Of a stretch of 59,158 nt of DNA, positions 25,364 through 35,268 are shown piece after piece. The number at the start of each line of letters is the position of its first letter. The first letter of the stretch is position 1. Below the pieces are notes generated by a model. It saw nothing but the letters and a program-made list of their open reading frames with translations, searched no databases and was not told the DNA's origin. Source of the stretch: Lysobacter_F sp035645555 (GTDB lineage Bacteria > Pseudomonadota > Gammaproteobacteria > Xanthomonadales > Xanthomonadaceae); contig DASQMI010000075.1 in the NCBI GenBank assembly GCA_035645555.1, positions 1 to 59,158 of the forward strand, given 5' to 3'. The translations under genes and the position numbers were made by a program.

Positions 25364-26554
25364 TCAGCTTCGCCGCCGGCGGAGCTCGCGCTCCATCTCC
25401 AGGACAGCGGCACCCACGGCACGCAGGAACGGCAGGCCGATGCGCTCGTAATCGTAGCGGTCGTCGTTGAGCACGCCGTCGCGGTTGGCGTAGATCGACG
25501 CACCCAGCAGGAACTCGGCGCCCTGCTCGCGATCCACGACCCAGGCGACCTCGCTCAGGTACCCGTACGCCATCCCCGACTTGCCGAACACGGTGATCGA
25601 CGGCGCAAGCCGCTCCCGGCTGCCGCCGACGAAGAACCAGCGCGCATAGCCGTCCGGATGGGTCGATTCGGAATAGCGCGGATCGACGCTGTCGCGCGGG
25701 CGCAGCGCCAGCGCGCGCAGCAGCTGCGCGCGCAACGCGCCGTCGATGCGCCAGCGCCTCCACGCCGGTACGCTGTCGGGCGCGAGGAACGCCTGCAGCA
25801 TCGCCAGGCTGTCCTCCAGCGGCAGGAAGTTGGCGCGCGAGAAATCGCGCGGCCCGTCGCTGATCGTGCCGTCGTCGTGCTGCCACGCGCGGCCGCCGAA
25901 CGCGGCACCGAACGGAAAGCAGCGCTCGCGGGCACTCGCCGGCGCGCGCGTTTCCATCGTCTCGCCCGCCGCCGTCTTCAGCTCGCCGCCGCCGCTGCGG
26001 CGGTTGGCGGCCGCATCGGTGGATCCGAGCCGCGCGATCAGCCGCGCGTGCGGATAGCCCAGCTCGGCCAGCCGGGCGTGCATCGCATCCGCGCCGAGAT
26101 ATTCGTACCAGCGGTTGTACGGCGCGTTGTCGCTGACCGCGAACGTTCGCGCGAGGCCGCGCGCGAACGGCTCGGCCAGCGGCTCGCCGTCGGGCCACTC
26201 GCCGGTCGCCGGCGGCGCGTGGAGCACGACGCTGGCGCCGGCGTCGAGACGGTGCAGCGACACGCGCTCGGCCATCAGCAAGGCCATCGGCAGCTTGATC
26301 ACGCTGCCGGTGGAGAACCAGCGCCGCGGCGCCAGCCCGTGTGCGAACCGGCGGTAGCGCGTGGGGCCGTCGGTCGCGCGCTCCACCCGCACGCACAGCA
26401 GCTGCACCTGGTGCTCGGGATCGAACGCGACGTCCGCAAGGTGCGGCGGCAGCCGCGCGAACACCCGCTCCCAGTACCCGGGATCGGCGCGCCCGGCCCA
26501 CAGCGGCGCGCTCAGCGCCGCCGCCGCACCGGTCAGGAACGCGCGCCGGCGCAT
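25364..26554 (-). CDS. Class A beta-lactamase/PBP-fold serine hydrolase
   Basis: A 396-residue exported protein with a short Arg-rich signal peptide (1-20, Arg-Arg at 3-4, possibly Tat). The serine-hydrolase triad of motifs is present: Ser84-x-x-Lys87 (F-S-T-G-S-V-I-K-L), Ser141-Asp142-Asn143 (S-D-N-A-P-Y-N) and Lys325-Ser-Gly. A class-A Glu166-type loop is not evident. It is larger than a class A beta-lactamase (about 290 residues) because of an insert between motifs 2 and 3. A peptidoglycan or penicilloyl role is possible; I do not claim resistance. It starts 3 bp after the thiC stop, so it is read from the thiC transcript. Confidence 0.78.
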   Translation of the reverse strand: MRRRAFLTGAAAALSAPLWAGRADPGYWERVFARLPPHLADVAFDPEHQVQLLCVRVERATDGPTRYRRFAHGLAPRRWFSTGSVIKLPMALLMAERVSLHRLDAGASVVLHAPPATGEWPDGEPLAEPFARGLARTFAVSDNAPYNRWYEYLGADAMHARLAELGYPHARLIARLGSTDAAANRRSGGGELKTAAGETMETRAPASARERCFPFGAAFGGRAWQHDDGTISDGPRDFSRANFLPLEDSLAMLQAFLAPDSVPAWRRWRIDGALRAQLLRALALRPRDSVDPRYSESTHPDGYARWFFVGGSRERLAPSITVFGKSGMAYGYLSEVAWVVDREQGAEFLLGASIYANRDGVLNDDRYDYERIGLPFLRAVGAAVLEMERELRRRRS

Positions 26555-26557
26555 GCC

Positions 26558-28435
<1,878 letters not shown>

Positions 28436-28510
28436 GCGTTGGGGCCCGCGGGGATGAGGAGGCACACGAGGTGCAAGGCGCGAAGGATCGCGTTGCCAGC
28501 GGGCGGCGCG

Positions 28511-28525
28511 CACGGCCGGGCCGTG
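28511..28525 (-). promoter_or_regulatory. Hairpin after the TPP aptamer
   Basis: CACGGC (28511-28516) and GCCGTG (28520-28525) form a 6 bp stem with a 3-base loop right after the aptamer in the reverse-strand transcript. It may be part of the expression platform. No U-run follows, so control is more likely translational or by Rho. Confidence 0.4.
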
Positions 28526-28531
28526 TCGCGA

Positions 28532-28610
28532 AGCTTCCCTACGGCGGTGTCAACCGCATCAGGTTCGAAGGGACTCTCTCAACCGCGGCGCGCCGCGGTA
28601 CCCCCGCTTC
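28532..28610 (-). promoter_or_regulatory. TPP riboswitch (THI-box) of the thiC run
   Basis: Reading the reverse strand, the leader shows the aptamer elements in order: a GGGGGTACC opening arm, the T-T-G-A-G-A-G pyrimidine-sensing loop, the G-A-A-C-C-T-G-A-T segment and the closing G-C-C-G-T-A-G-G-G-A-A-G. It is complete and close to the consensus. Confidence 0.93.
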
Positions 28611-28651
28611 GGCCGGCATTTGACCACGGCGCGGCGGCGCGGTCCACGCGC

Positions 28652-28680
28652 TTGCCGCGGCCGCCGGCCACGGCTACGGT
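28652..28680 (+). promoter_or_regulatory. Promoter of the lipoprotein gene (leaderless)
   Basis: TTGCCG at 28652-28657 and TACGGT at 28675-28680 are 17 bp apart, and the ATG at 28687 follows 6 bp after the -10. Confidence 0.5.
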
Positions 28681-28686
28681 GCGGCC

Positions 28687-29280
28687 ATGCCGACCCGCCT
28701 CGCTGCCCTGCTCGCCGCCCTGCTCGCCGCAGGCTGTTCCGCGACGCCGCAACGCGCCGCGCCGCCGCAGGACGCGTTCTTCGCCCACCTGCGCGCGCTG
28801 TGCGGACAGGCATTCGCCGGCCGGGTGGTCGAGGACACGCCGGCGCCGGCCGGCTCGGATCCGTTCGCCGCCCCGCTCCTCATGCACGTGCGCGAATGCG
28901 AGGCCGACACGCTGCGCATCCCGTTCCACGTCGGCGAGGACCGCTCCCGCACCTGGGTGCTCACCCGGACAGCCGGCGGTCTGCGCCTCAAGCACGACCA
29001 TCGCCATGCGGACGGCCGGCCCGACGAACTGACGATGTACGGCGGTGACACGCGGGAACCCGGCAGCGCGTCCCGGCAGACGTTCCCGGCCGATCCCGAC
29101 TCGGTCGCGCTGTTCCGCCGCACCGGCCGCGAGGTCTCGGTGACGAACGTGTGGGCGCTGGAGATCGAACCGGGCCGGCGCTTCGTCTACGAGCTGACGC
29201 GACCGGGCCGGCGCTTCCGCGTCGAGTTCGATCTCAGCCGGCCGGTTGCGCCACCGCCGGCGCCATGGGGCGCGCAGTAG
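28687..29280 (+). CDS. Putative lipoprotein, unknown function
   Basis: A 197-residue protein with a lipoprotein signal peptide ending at Cys17 after an L-L-A-A-G lipobox. The mature part has no family motif I recognise. It contains an H-D-H-R-H-A-D segment (about residues 99-105) and a later beta-rich region. It is divergent from the thiC riboswitch leader and convergent with the RND gene. The start is supported by the leaderless promoter and the signal peptide. Confidence 0.75.
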   Translation: MPTRLAALLAALLAAGCSATPQRAAPPQDAFFAHLRALCGQAFAGRVVEDTPAPAGSDPFAAPLLMHVRECEADTLRIPFHVGEDRSRTWVLTRTAGGLRLKHDHRHADGRPDELTMYGGDTREPGSASRQTFPADPDSVALFRRTGREVSVTNVWALEIEPGRRFVYELTRPGRRFRVEFDLSRPVAPPPAPWGAQ

Positions 29281-29361
29281 GCGCTTCGCGCACCGAGCCG
29301 CCCGACGCGGAGGGGAGGGAGGCGTCGGGACGGCCCGGCGGCGAAACGCAGGGAGAGCGTT

Positions 29362-32300
29362 TTACGCGGCGGCGCGTTCCGGCCTGATCCGGAACCACGC
29401 CGCGTACAGCGCGGGCAGGAACAGCAGGGTGAGCGCGGTGGCGACGATCAGGCCGCCCATGATCGCCACCGCCATCGGCCCGAAGAACACCGAGCGCGAC
29501 AGCGGGATCATCGCCAGCACCGCGGCGAGCGCGGTCAGCACAATCGGACGGAAGCGGCGCACCGTCGCCTCGATGATCGCCTCGACCGCGGACGCGCCGT
29601 GGCGGCGGTCCTGCTCGATCTGGTCGACCAGGATCACCGAGTTGCGCATGATCATGCCGAACATCGCAATCGTGCCGAGCATCGCGACGAACCCGAACGG
29701 CACCCGCAGCGCGAGCAGGAACAGGGTCACGCCGATCATCCCGAGCGGCGCGGTCAGCATCACCATCAGCACGCGCGAAAAGCTCTTCAGCTGCAGCATC
29801 AGCAGCGTCGCGACCACCAGGATGAACAGCGGCACGCCGGCGGCGACCGAGCGTGAGCCGCGCTCGGAATCCTCCACCGTGCCGCCGGTCTCCAGCAGGT
29901 AGCCGGCCGGCAGCTGCGCGCGGATCGGTTCCAGGGTCGGCGCGATCGCCGCGGTCACCGACGGCGGGGTGACGTCGCCGCGGGTTTCCGCGCGCACGGT
30001 CACGGTCGGCAGGCGGTTGCGATGCCAGACGATGCCGTCCTCGAACGCGTACTCGAGCTTCGCGATCTGCGACAGCGGCACGCTGCGGCCGCGCGCAGTC
30101 GGCACCGCGAGCGAGCCGAGCTGCGACAGCGCCTCGCGTTCGCGCTCCGGGCCGCGCAGCAGGATCTCGACGAGCTCGTTGCCCTCGCGGTACTGGCTGA
30201 CCGAGGTGCCGGCCAGTGCCGACTGCAGGAACAGCGACAGTTCGGCGGTGCTGACGCCGAGCGCGCGCGCGCGGTCCTGGTCGACGGTCAGGCGGACCAC
30301 CTTGCTCGGCTCCGACCAGTCGAGATTGACGTTGCGCACGTCCGGGTTGGCGCGCACCTTCTCCATCACCTGGCGGGCGATGCGCTGCACCTCGTCGATG
30401 TGTTCGCCGGACACGCGGAACTGGATCGGGTAGCCGACCGGCGGGCCGTTCTCCAGCCGGGTCACCCGCAGCTGCAGCGCCGGGAAGCGCGGCGCCACCT
30501 CGTCCAGCAGCCAGTCGCGGACGCGCTCCCGCGCTTCGATGTCACGGCTGAGCAGCACGAACTGGGCGAAGTTCGGCGCCGGCAGCTGCTGGTCGAGCGG
30601 CAGGTAGAAGCGCGGCGAGCCGGTGCCGACGTAGGCGACGAAGTTCTCCACCTCCGGCCGCCGCTTCAGCATCGCCTCCAGGCGCCGCACTTCGGCGGCG
30701 GTGGCCTCCAGCGACGCGCCTTCGGCGAGTTCCAGGTCGACCATCAGCTCGAGCCGGGTCGAGTCCGGGAAGAACTGCTGCGGCACGAAGCGGAATAGCG
30801 CGAGAGAAGCGACGAACGCCACCAGCGTGATCGCAATGACGGTCTTGCGGTAGCGCACGCACCAGCCGACCACGCCGCGGAAGCGCTGGTAGAACCGGCT
30901 CTGGTACGGATCGTGGTGGCCGCTGTGCGTCTTCGGCAGCGCCCACTCGCGCAGCGCGCCGGCCGGCAGCCGCTGCGCCAGCCGCTCGCGCGCGCGCAGC
31001 ACGCGAGCGGTCAGCGAACCCGGCGACGGGGCCTGCGGGCGGTCGAAATGCGGCAGCAGCTTGTCGCCGAGATATGGGATGAACACCACCGCAGCGATCC
31101 ACGACAGCAGCAGCGCGATCGTCACCACCTGGAAGATCGAGCGGGTGTATTCGCCGGTGCTGGACGCGGCGGTGGCGATCGGCAGGAAGCCCGCCGCGGT
31201 CACCAGTGTGCCGGTCAGCATCGGGAACGCGGTCAGGTCCCACGCCGCGGCGGCGGCACGCACGCGGTCGTAGCCCTGTTCCAGCTTCACCACCATCATC
31301 TCGACAGCGATGATCGCGTCGTCGACCAGCAGGCCGAGCGCGAGCACCAGCGAGCCGAGCGAGATCTTGTGCAGGCCGATGCCGAAGTAGTCCATGGTGG
31401 CGAACGTCATCGCCAGCACCACCGGGATCGACAGCGCCACCACCAGGCCGGTGCGCAGGCCGAGCGAGAAGAAGCTCACCAGCAGCACGATCGCGACCGC
31501 CTCGGTCAGCACGCGCACGAATTCCTGCACCGAAGTCGCCACGGCCTTGGGCTGGTCGCTGACCTTGCGCAGCTCCATGCCCACCGGCAGCGTGCCCTGC
31601 AGGCGGGCGAACTCGCGCTGCAGGGTCTCGCCCAGACGCAGGATGTCGCCACCCTGCTTCATCGACACCGCGATGCCGATCGCGTCCTGTCCCATGAAGC
31701 GCATGCGCGGCGCGGCCGGATCAGCGAAGCCACGGCGCACGTCGGCGACGTCGCCGATGCGGAACGTGCGGTCGCCGACGCGAATCGGGAACGCGCGGAT
31801 GTCCGCGAGCGACTCGAACTCGCCGGTCACGCGCAGCTGCACGCGGTCGCTGCGGGTTTCGAAGAAGCTCGAAGGCGCGATCGCGTTCTGCGCCTGGATC
31901 GCCTGCTGCACCGCCTGCAGCGGCACGCCGAGGTTGGCGAGCTTGGTGTTCGACAGCTCGATGAAGATCTTCTCGTCCTGCAGGCCGAGCAACTCGACCT
32001 TGCCGACGTCCGGCACGCGCTGCAGTTCCAGCTCGATGCGTTCGGCGTAATCCTTCAGCACGGCGTAGTCGAAACCATCGCCGGTGAGCGCGTAGATGTT
32101 GCCGAACGTGTCGCCGAACTCGTCGTTGAAGAACGGGCCGATCACGCCCTGCGGTAGGGTCGCGCGGATGTCGCCGACCTTCTTGCGCACCTGGTAGAAC
32201 AGCTCAGGCAGCTCCTTCGAGCGCAGCGAATCGCGCGCGACGAAGAACACCTGCGACTCGCCGGGTCGCGAATACGAGCGCACGAACTCGTACTGCCCGG

Positions 32301-32526
32301 TCTCCATGACCTTCTTTTCGATGCGGTCGGTGACCTGGCGCGCGACCTCGTCGGCGGTCGCGCCCGGCCACAGCGTGCGCACCACCATCACCTTGAAGGT
32401 GAACGGCGGGTCCTCGGACTGGCCCAGACGTTGGTACGAGAACACCCCGATGATCGCCAGCGCGACCATCGCGTACAGCACCAGCGCGCGGTTGCGCAGC
32501 GCCCACTCGGACAGGTTGAAGCGCAT
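29362..32526 (-). CDS. RND-family efflux permease
   Basis: A 1054-residue inner-membrane proton-driven efflux pump (HAE1/VexF-like branch). The proton-relay pair is in helix 4, in the segment L-V-D-D-A-I-I-A-V-E-M. The two halves show the usual internal duplication of a large periplasmic domain followed by six helices. Length is right for the family. It begins 3 bp after the stop of the membrane fusion gene, which is translated first, so the two form one operon. The TetR-family gene is divergent from the pair. The substrate is unknown. Confidence 0.95.
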   Translation of the reverse strand: MRFNLSEWALRNRALVLYAMVALAIIGVFSYQRLGQSEDPPFTFKVMVVRTLWPGATADEVARQVTDRIEKKVMETGQYEFVRSYSRPGESQVFFVARDSLRSKELPELFYQVRKKVGDIRATLPQGVIGPFFNDEFGDTFGNIYALTGDGFDYAVLKDYAERIELELQRVPDVGKVELLGLQDEKIFIELSNTKLANLGVPLQAVQQAIQAQNAIAPSSFFETRSDRVQLRVTGEFESLADIRAFPIRVGDRTFRIGDVADVRRGFADPAAPRMRFMGQDAIGIAVSMKQGGDILRLGETLQREFARLQGTLPVGMELRKVSDQPKAVATSVQEFVRVLTEAVAIVLLVSFFSLGLRTGLVVALSIPVVLAMTFATMDYFGIGLHKISLGSLVLALGLLVDDAIIAVEMMVVKLEQGYDRVRAAAAAWDLTAFPMLTGTLVTAAGFLPIATAASSTGEYTRSIFQVVTIALLLSWIAAVVFIPYLGDKLLPHFDRPQAPSPGSLTARVLRARERLAQRLPAGALREWALPKTHSGHHDPYQSRFYQRFRGVVGWCVRYRKTVIAITLVAFVASLALFRFVPQQFFPDSTRLELMVDLELAEGASLEATAAEVRRLEAMLKRRPEVENFVAYVGTGSPRFYLPLDQQLPAPNFAQFVLLSRDIEARERVRDWLLDEVAPRFPALQLRVTRLENGPPVGYPIQFRVSGEHIDEVQRIARQVMEKVRANPDVRNVNLDWSEPSKVVRLTVDQDRARALGVSTAELSLFLQSALAGTSVSQYREGNELVEILLRGPEREREALSQLGSLAVPTARGRSVPLSQIAKLEYAFEDGIVWHRNRLPTVTVRAETRGDVTPPSVTAAIAPTLEPIRAQLPAGYLLETGGTVEDSERGSRSVAAGVPLFILVVATLLMLQLKSFSRVLMVMLTAPLGMIGVTLFLLALRVPFGFVAMLGTIAMFGMIMRNSVILVDQIEQDRRHGASAVEAIIEATVRRFRPIVLTALAAVLAMIPLSRSVFFGPMAVAIMGGLIVATALTLLFLPALYAAWFRIRPERAAA

Positions 32527-32529
32527 GGC

Positions 32530-33639
32530 TCAGCGCCCCGCGACCGGCGTGGCCGCCCGCAGCGGCCGGTTGTCGCGATCCACCGGGCGCACCGGCTGAC
32601 CCTCGCGCAGCAGGTGACCGCCGGCGGCGACCACCAGCTCGTCCGGCCGCAGACCGTCCAGCACCGGCACGGCGTCCTCGCCGTACGCGCCGATCCGCAC
32701 CGGACGCAGCCGCGCGCGGCCGCTGCGGCCGTCGACCACCCACACCGCCGGTCCGTTCGCACCGCGCTGCAGCGCCGACAGCGGTACCTGCAGGCCGGTG
32801 CCGGCACCGTTGCGGTACACCCGCGCGCTCTGGCCGAGCGCCAGCACGTCATTCGGCGCCTGCACGGTGGCGCGCACCGCGAACGTGCGCGAAGCGGAAT
32901 CCGCGGCCGGCGCCACCTCGCGCACGCGGCCCGGCCAGCGCCGGCCGGGCTGCGACCACAGCTCCACCTCGACCGGCATGCCCGGGCTGAGCGCGCCGGC
33001 TTCGTCCTCCGGCACCGCGAACGCGACCTCGCGCGCGCCGTCGGCGGCGAGCGCGAACACCGCCTGGCCGGGCGCCACCACCTGCCCGACCTCGGCGTCG
33101 CGGCGGGCGATCACGCCGTCGCGCGGCGCGCGCAATTGCGCGTACGCGGCCTGGTTGCGCGCGATCGCCGCCTGCGCGCGGGCGGCCTCGGCCTGGCCCT
33201 GTGCCGCGGCGAGCGCGGCGTCGGCGGAATCCAGCGCCGAGCGGCTGACCAGCTGCTCGCGGGCCAGCGCGGCGATGCGCTGGCGCTCGGCGCGCGCACG
33301 GACGAGCTGCGCTTCGGCGGCGGCGAGCTGGGCCCGTGCGGCGCCGGCCTGCTGGGCGACGTCGCGCGGGTCGACCACCGCCAGCACTTGCCCGGCCCGC
33401 ACGCGGTCGCCGACATCGACACGGCGCTCGACCAGCGACCCACCGATGCGGAAGCCGAGCACGCTCTCCTCGCGCGCCCGCACCTCCGCGGCGTAGGCGC
33501 GCACCGCATGGCCCGCGGCGGTCGGCCGCACCGCCAGCACCGGGCGCGGCACCTCCACCGGCGCGGGATCGCCGCCGCACGCGCCGAGCGCGAGCACCAG
33601 CAGCAGGAGCGCGAGGCGGGAGACGGTCGAGGCAGGCAT
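32530..33639 (-). CDS. RND efflux membrane fusion protein (lipoprotein)
   Basis: A 369-residue periplasmic adaptor. The signal peptide ends at Cys21 in an A-L-G-A-C lipobox, so it is lipid anchored. The lipoyl/barrel-sandwich halves (G-D-R-V-R-A-G-Q and R-A-P-R-D-G-V-I-A-R-R) flank a long Ala/Gln/Arg-rich coiled hairpin at about 100-165. A beta-barrel domain follows. It pairs with the permease encoded directly downstream. An outer-membrane channel is not in the operon; the TolC homologue about 2 kb away could serve. Confidence 0.93.
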   Translation of the reverse strand: MPASTVSRLALLLLVLALGACGGDPAPVEVPRPVLAVRPTAAGHAVRAYAAEVRAREESVLGFRIGGSLVERRVDVGDRVRAGQVLAVVDPRDVAQQAGAARAQLAAAEAQLVRARAERQRIAALAREQLVSRSALDSADAALAAAQGQAEAARAQAAIARNQAAYAQLRAPRDGVIARRDAEVGQVVAPGQAVFALAADGAREVAFAVPEDEAGALSPGMPVEVELWSQPGRRWPGRVREVAPAADSASRTFAVRATVQAPNDVLALGQSARVYRNGAGTGLQVPLSALQRGANGPAVWVVDGRSGRARLRPVRIGAYGEDAVPVLDGLRPDELVVAAGGHLLREGQPVRPVDRDNRPLRAATPVAGR

Positions 33640-33660
33640 GGGGTGACCCGGAATTAATGA

Positions 33661-33696
33661 ACCGGGCGGTACTGTATAATTTCCTAACCCGCCGGT
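33661..33696. promoter_or_regulatory. Candidate TetR operator between the efflux and regulator genes
   Basis: Half-sites ACCGGGCGGT (33661-33670) and ACCCGCCGGT (33687-33696) form an imperfect inverted repeat (8 of 10). They flank an AT-rich stretch with TATAAT at 33675-33680. The position between the divergent genes fits a site for the TetR protein. Confidence 0.4.
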
Positions 33697-33697
33697 C

Positions 33698-33703
33698 TAG
33701 TAT
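33698..33703 (+). promoter_or_regulatory. -10 element of the tetR gene (leaderless)
   Basis: TAGTAT followed by 6 bp and the ATG at 33710, with no ribosome site. Confidence 0.45.
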
Positions 33704-33709
33704 TTCCGC

Positions 33710-34375
33710 ATGCCCGCCTCCCCCCGCCCCGCCCCCCCGGCCAAGCCGGCCGGCCCCGGCCGCCCGAAGGATCCTGGCAAGCGCGCGGCCATCCTGGAGG
33801 CCGCCAAGCGGCTGTTCGTGGAGCAGGGCTTCGCCGGCACCAGCGTGGAGCAGATCGCCGCCGCGGCCGGGGTCTCCAAGCTCACCGTCTACAGCCACTT
33901 CGGCGACAAGGACACGCTGTTCGTCGAGGCGGTCAAGGCCAAATGCATGGCGCAGATGCCCGATGAGGTGTTCGTGCGGCCGCGCCGCGACATCCGCGCC
34001 TCGCTCACCGACATCGCCGAGCACTTCTACGCGCTGGTCTCCAGCGAGGAGGCGATCGGCCTGCAGCGCGTGCTGATGACCGACGGCCGCGACAACCCGA
34101 AGCTGTGCCAGCTGTTCTGGGAGGCCGGCCCCGCGCGGATCAACGCCGGCATGGTGCAGTTCCTGCGCGAGGCGGTGGCCGCCGGCCTGCTCGACATACC
34201 GGACACCGAGCTGGCCGCCGAGCATTTCCTGTGCCTGCTGAAGCGCCCGGTCAACATGCGGGTACTCCTGCCGGGGCTGTGCCCGGCCTGCGAGGACCCC
34301 GATCGCGACCATGTCGGCGAAGTGGTCGACTTGTTCATGCGCGCCTACGGGCCGCGCGTGCCGGTAGCGCGATGA
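33710..34375 (+). CDS. TetR-family repressor
   Basis: A 221-residue regulator. After a Pro/Lys-rich N-terminal tail, the TetR helix-turn-helix lies at about 24-70 (V-E-Q-I-A-A-A-A-G-V-S-K-L-T-V-Y-S-H-F). The C-terminal ligand domain is of the AefR-like TetR_C type. It is divergent from the RND operon with a 70 bp gap containing a candidate operator, so local repression of the pump is the natural reading. The effector is unknown. Confidence 0.92.
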   Translation: MPASPRPAPPAKPAGPGRPKDPGKRAAILEAAKRLFVEQGFAGTSVEQIAAAAGVSKLTVYSHFGDKDTLFVEAVKAKCMAQMPDEVFVRPRRDIRASLTDIAEHFYALVSSEEAIGLQRVLMTDGRDNPKLCQLFWEAGPARINAGMVQFLREAVAAGLLDIPDTELAAEHFLCLLKRPVNMRVLLPGLCPACEDPDRDHVGEVVDLFMRAYGPRVPVAR

Positions 34376-34511
34376 GTGCCTTCGGTCGCGGTGACTTCCG
34401 GCACTCAGTCGGCGCCTGCGGCGGCGCCGATCCTGTACCCGCCGGATCGCGCGTCCTGGCGTCGTCCGGACGCCTTACAATTCGCGGTCCTTTGTCCGTC
34501 GATCCCTCCCC

Positions 34512-35180
34512 ATGAGCCTTGCCGCCGACACCTTCGATTACGCCCGCGCACGCGAACTGATGGTCGAACAGCAGGTTCGGCCGTGGGACGTGCTCGACGA
34601 GCGTGTGCTCGACGTGCTGGGCACCATGCCGCGCGAACACTTCGCACCGGCATCGCACCGCTCGCTGGCCTACGCCGACATCGCGCTGCCGCTCGCGCAC
34701 GGCGAGCACATGCTCAAGCCGGTGCTGGAAGGCCGCGCGCTGCAGGCGCTGGAACTCGATGCCGGTGACGACGTGCTGGAGATCGGCACCGGCAGCGGCT
34801 ACCTCACCGCATGCCTGGCGCGCTTGGCGCGCGAGGTGGTGAGCGTGGAGATCCACGCCGACCTCGCCGAGGCCGCCCGCGCCCGCCTGGCCGCGCTGCG
34901 CATCGGCAACGTGCACGTCGAACACGCCGACGCGCTCACCTGGGATAACCGACGCCGGTTCGCCGCGATCCTGGTCGGCGGCGCGGTCGAGGCGGTCCCG
35001 AGCCGTTTCCTCGAGTGGCTGCAGCCGAACGGGCGCATGTTCGTGGTGCGCGGCCGCTCCCCGGCGATGGAGGCGGTGCGCGTGCGCAACGAAACGCCTT
35101 CCGCCCGCATCGAATCCCTGTTCGAAACCGACCTCCCCTACCTGGTGGGTGCCGCGCCGCAGCCGACGTTCCGGCTGTAA
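34512..35180 (+). CDS. pcm: Protein-L-isoaspartate O-methyltransferase family protein
   Basis: A 222-residue SAM methyltransferase of the PCMT family. The SAM loop V-L-E-I-G-T-G-S-G-Y-L-T-A is at 88-100. The N-terminal V-E-Q-Q-V-R-P-W segment differs from classical Pcm, which begins M-V-x-x-Q-x-x-x-R-G-I. The repair of isoaspartate is the family role, but this branch may have another protein substrate. It is followed by tolC in the same direction, 88 bp downstream, an association also seen in other proteobacteria. A TACAAT at 34476-34481 could be its -10. Confidence 0.82.
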   Translation: MSLAADTFDYARARELMVEQQVRPWDVLDERVLDVLGTMPREHFAPASHRSLAYADIALPLAHGEHMLKPVLEGRALQALELDAGDDVLEIGTGSGYLTACLARLAREVVSVEIHADLAEAARARLAALRIGNVHVEHADALTWDNRRRFAAILVGGAVEAVPSRFLEWLQPNGRMFVVRGRSPAMEAVRVRNETPSARIESLFETDLPYLVGAAPQPTFRL

Positions 35181-35268
35181 GCGCAGGCGTTCCGGAGCGA
35201 TCCGGGGCGCGCGCGGCGCAGGCCGCTCACCGGGGCCCGTTCAAACACCGACGTTCCAAGGAAGCCGC

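Noticed and set aside
29281..29361. A possible terminator between the lipoprotein and RND genes
   Set aside because: CCCGACGC pairs with GCGTCGGG, but the loop is 13 bases and no T-run follows on either side, so I do not call it.
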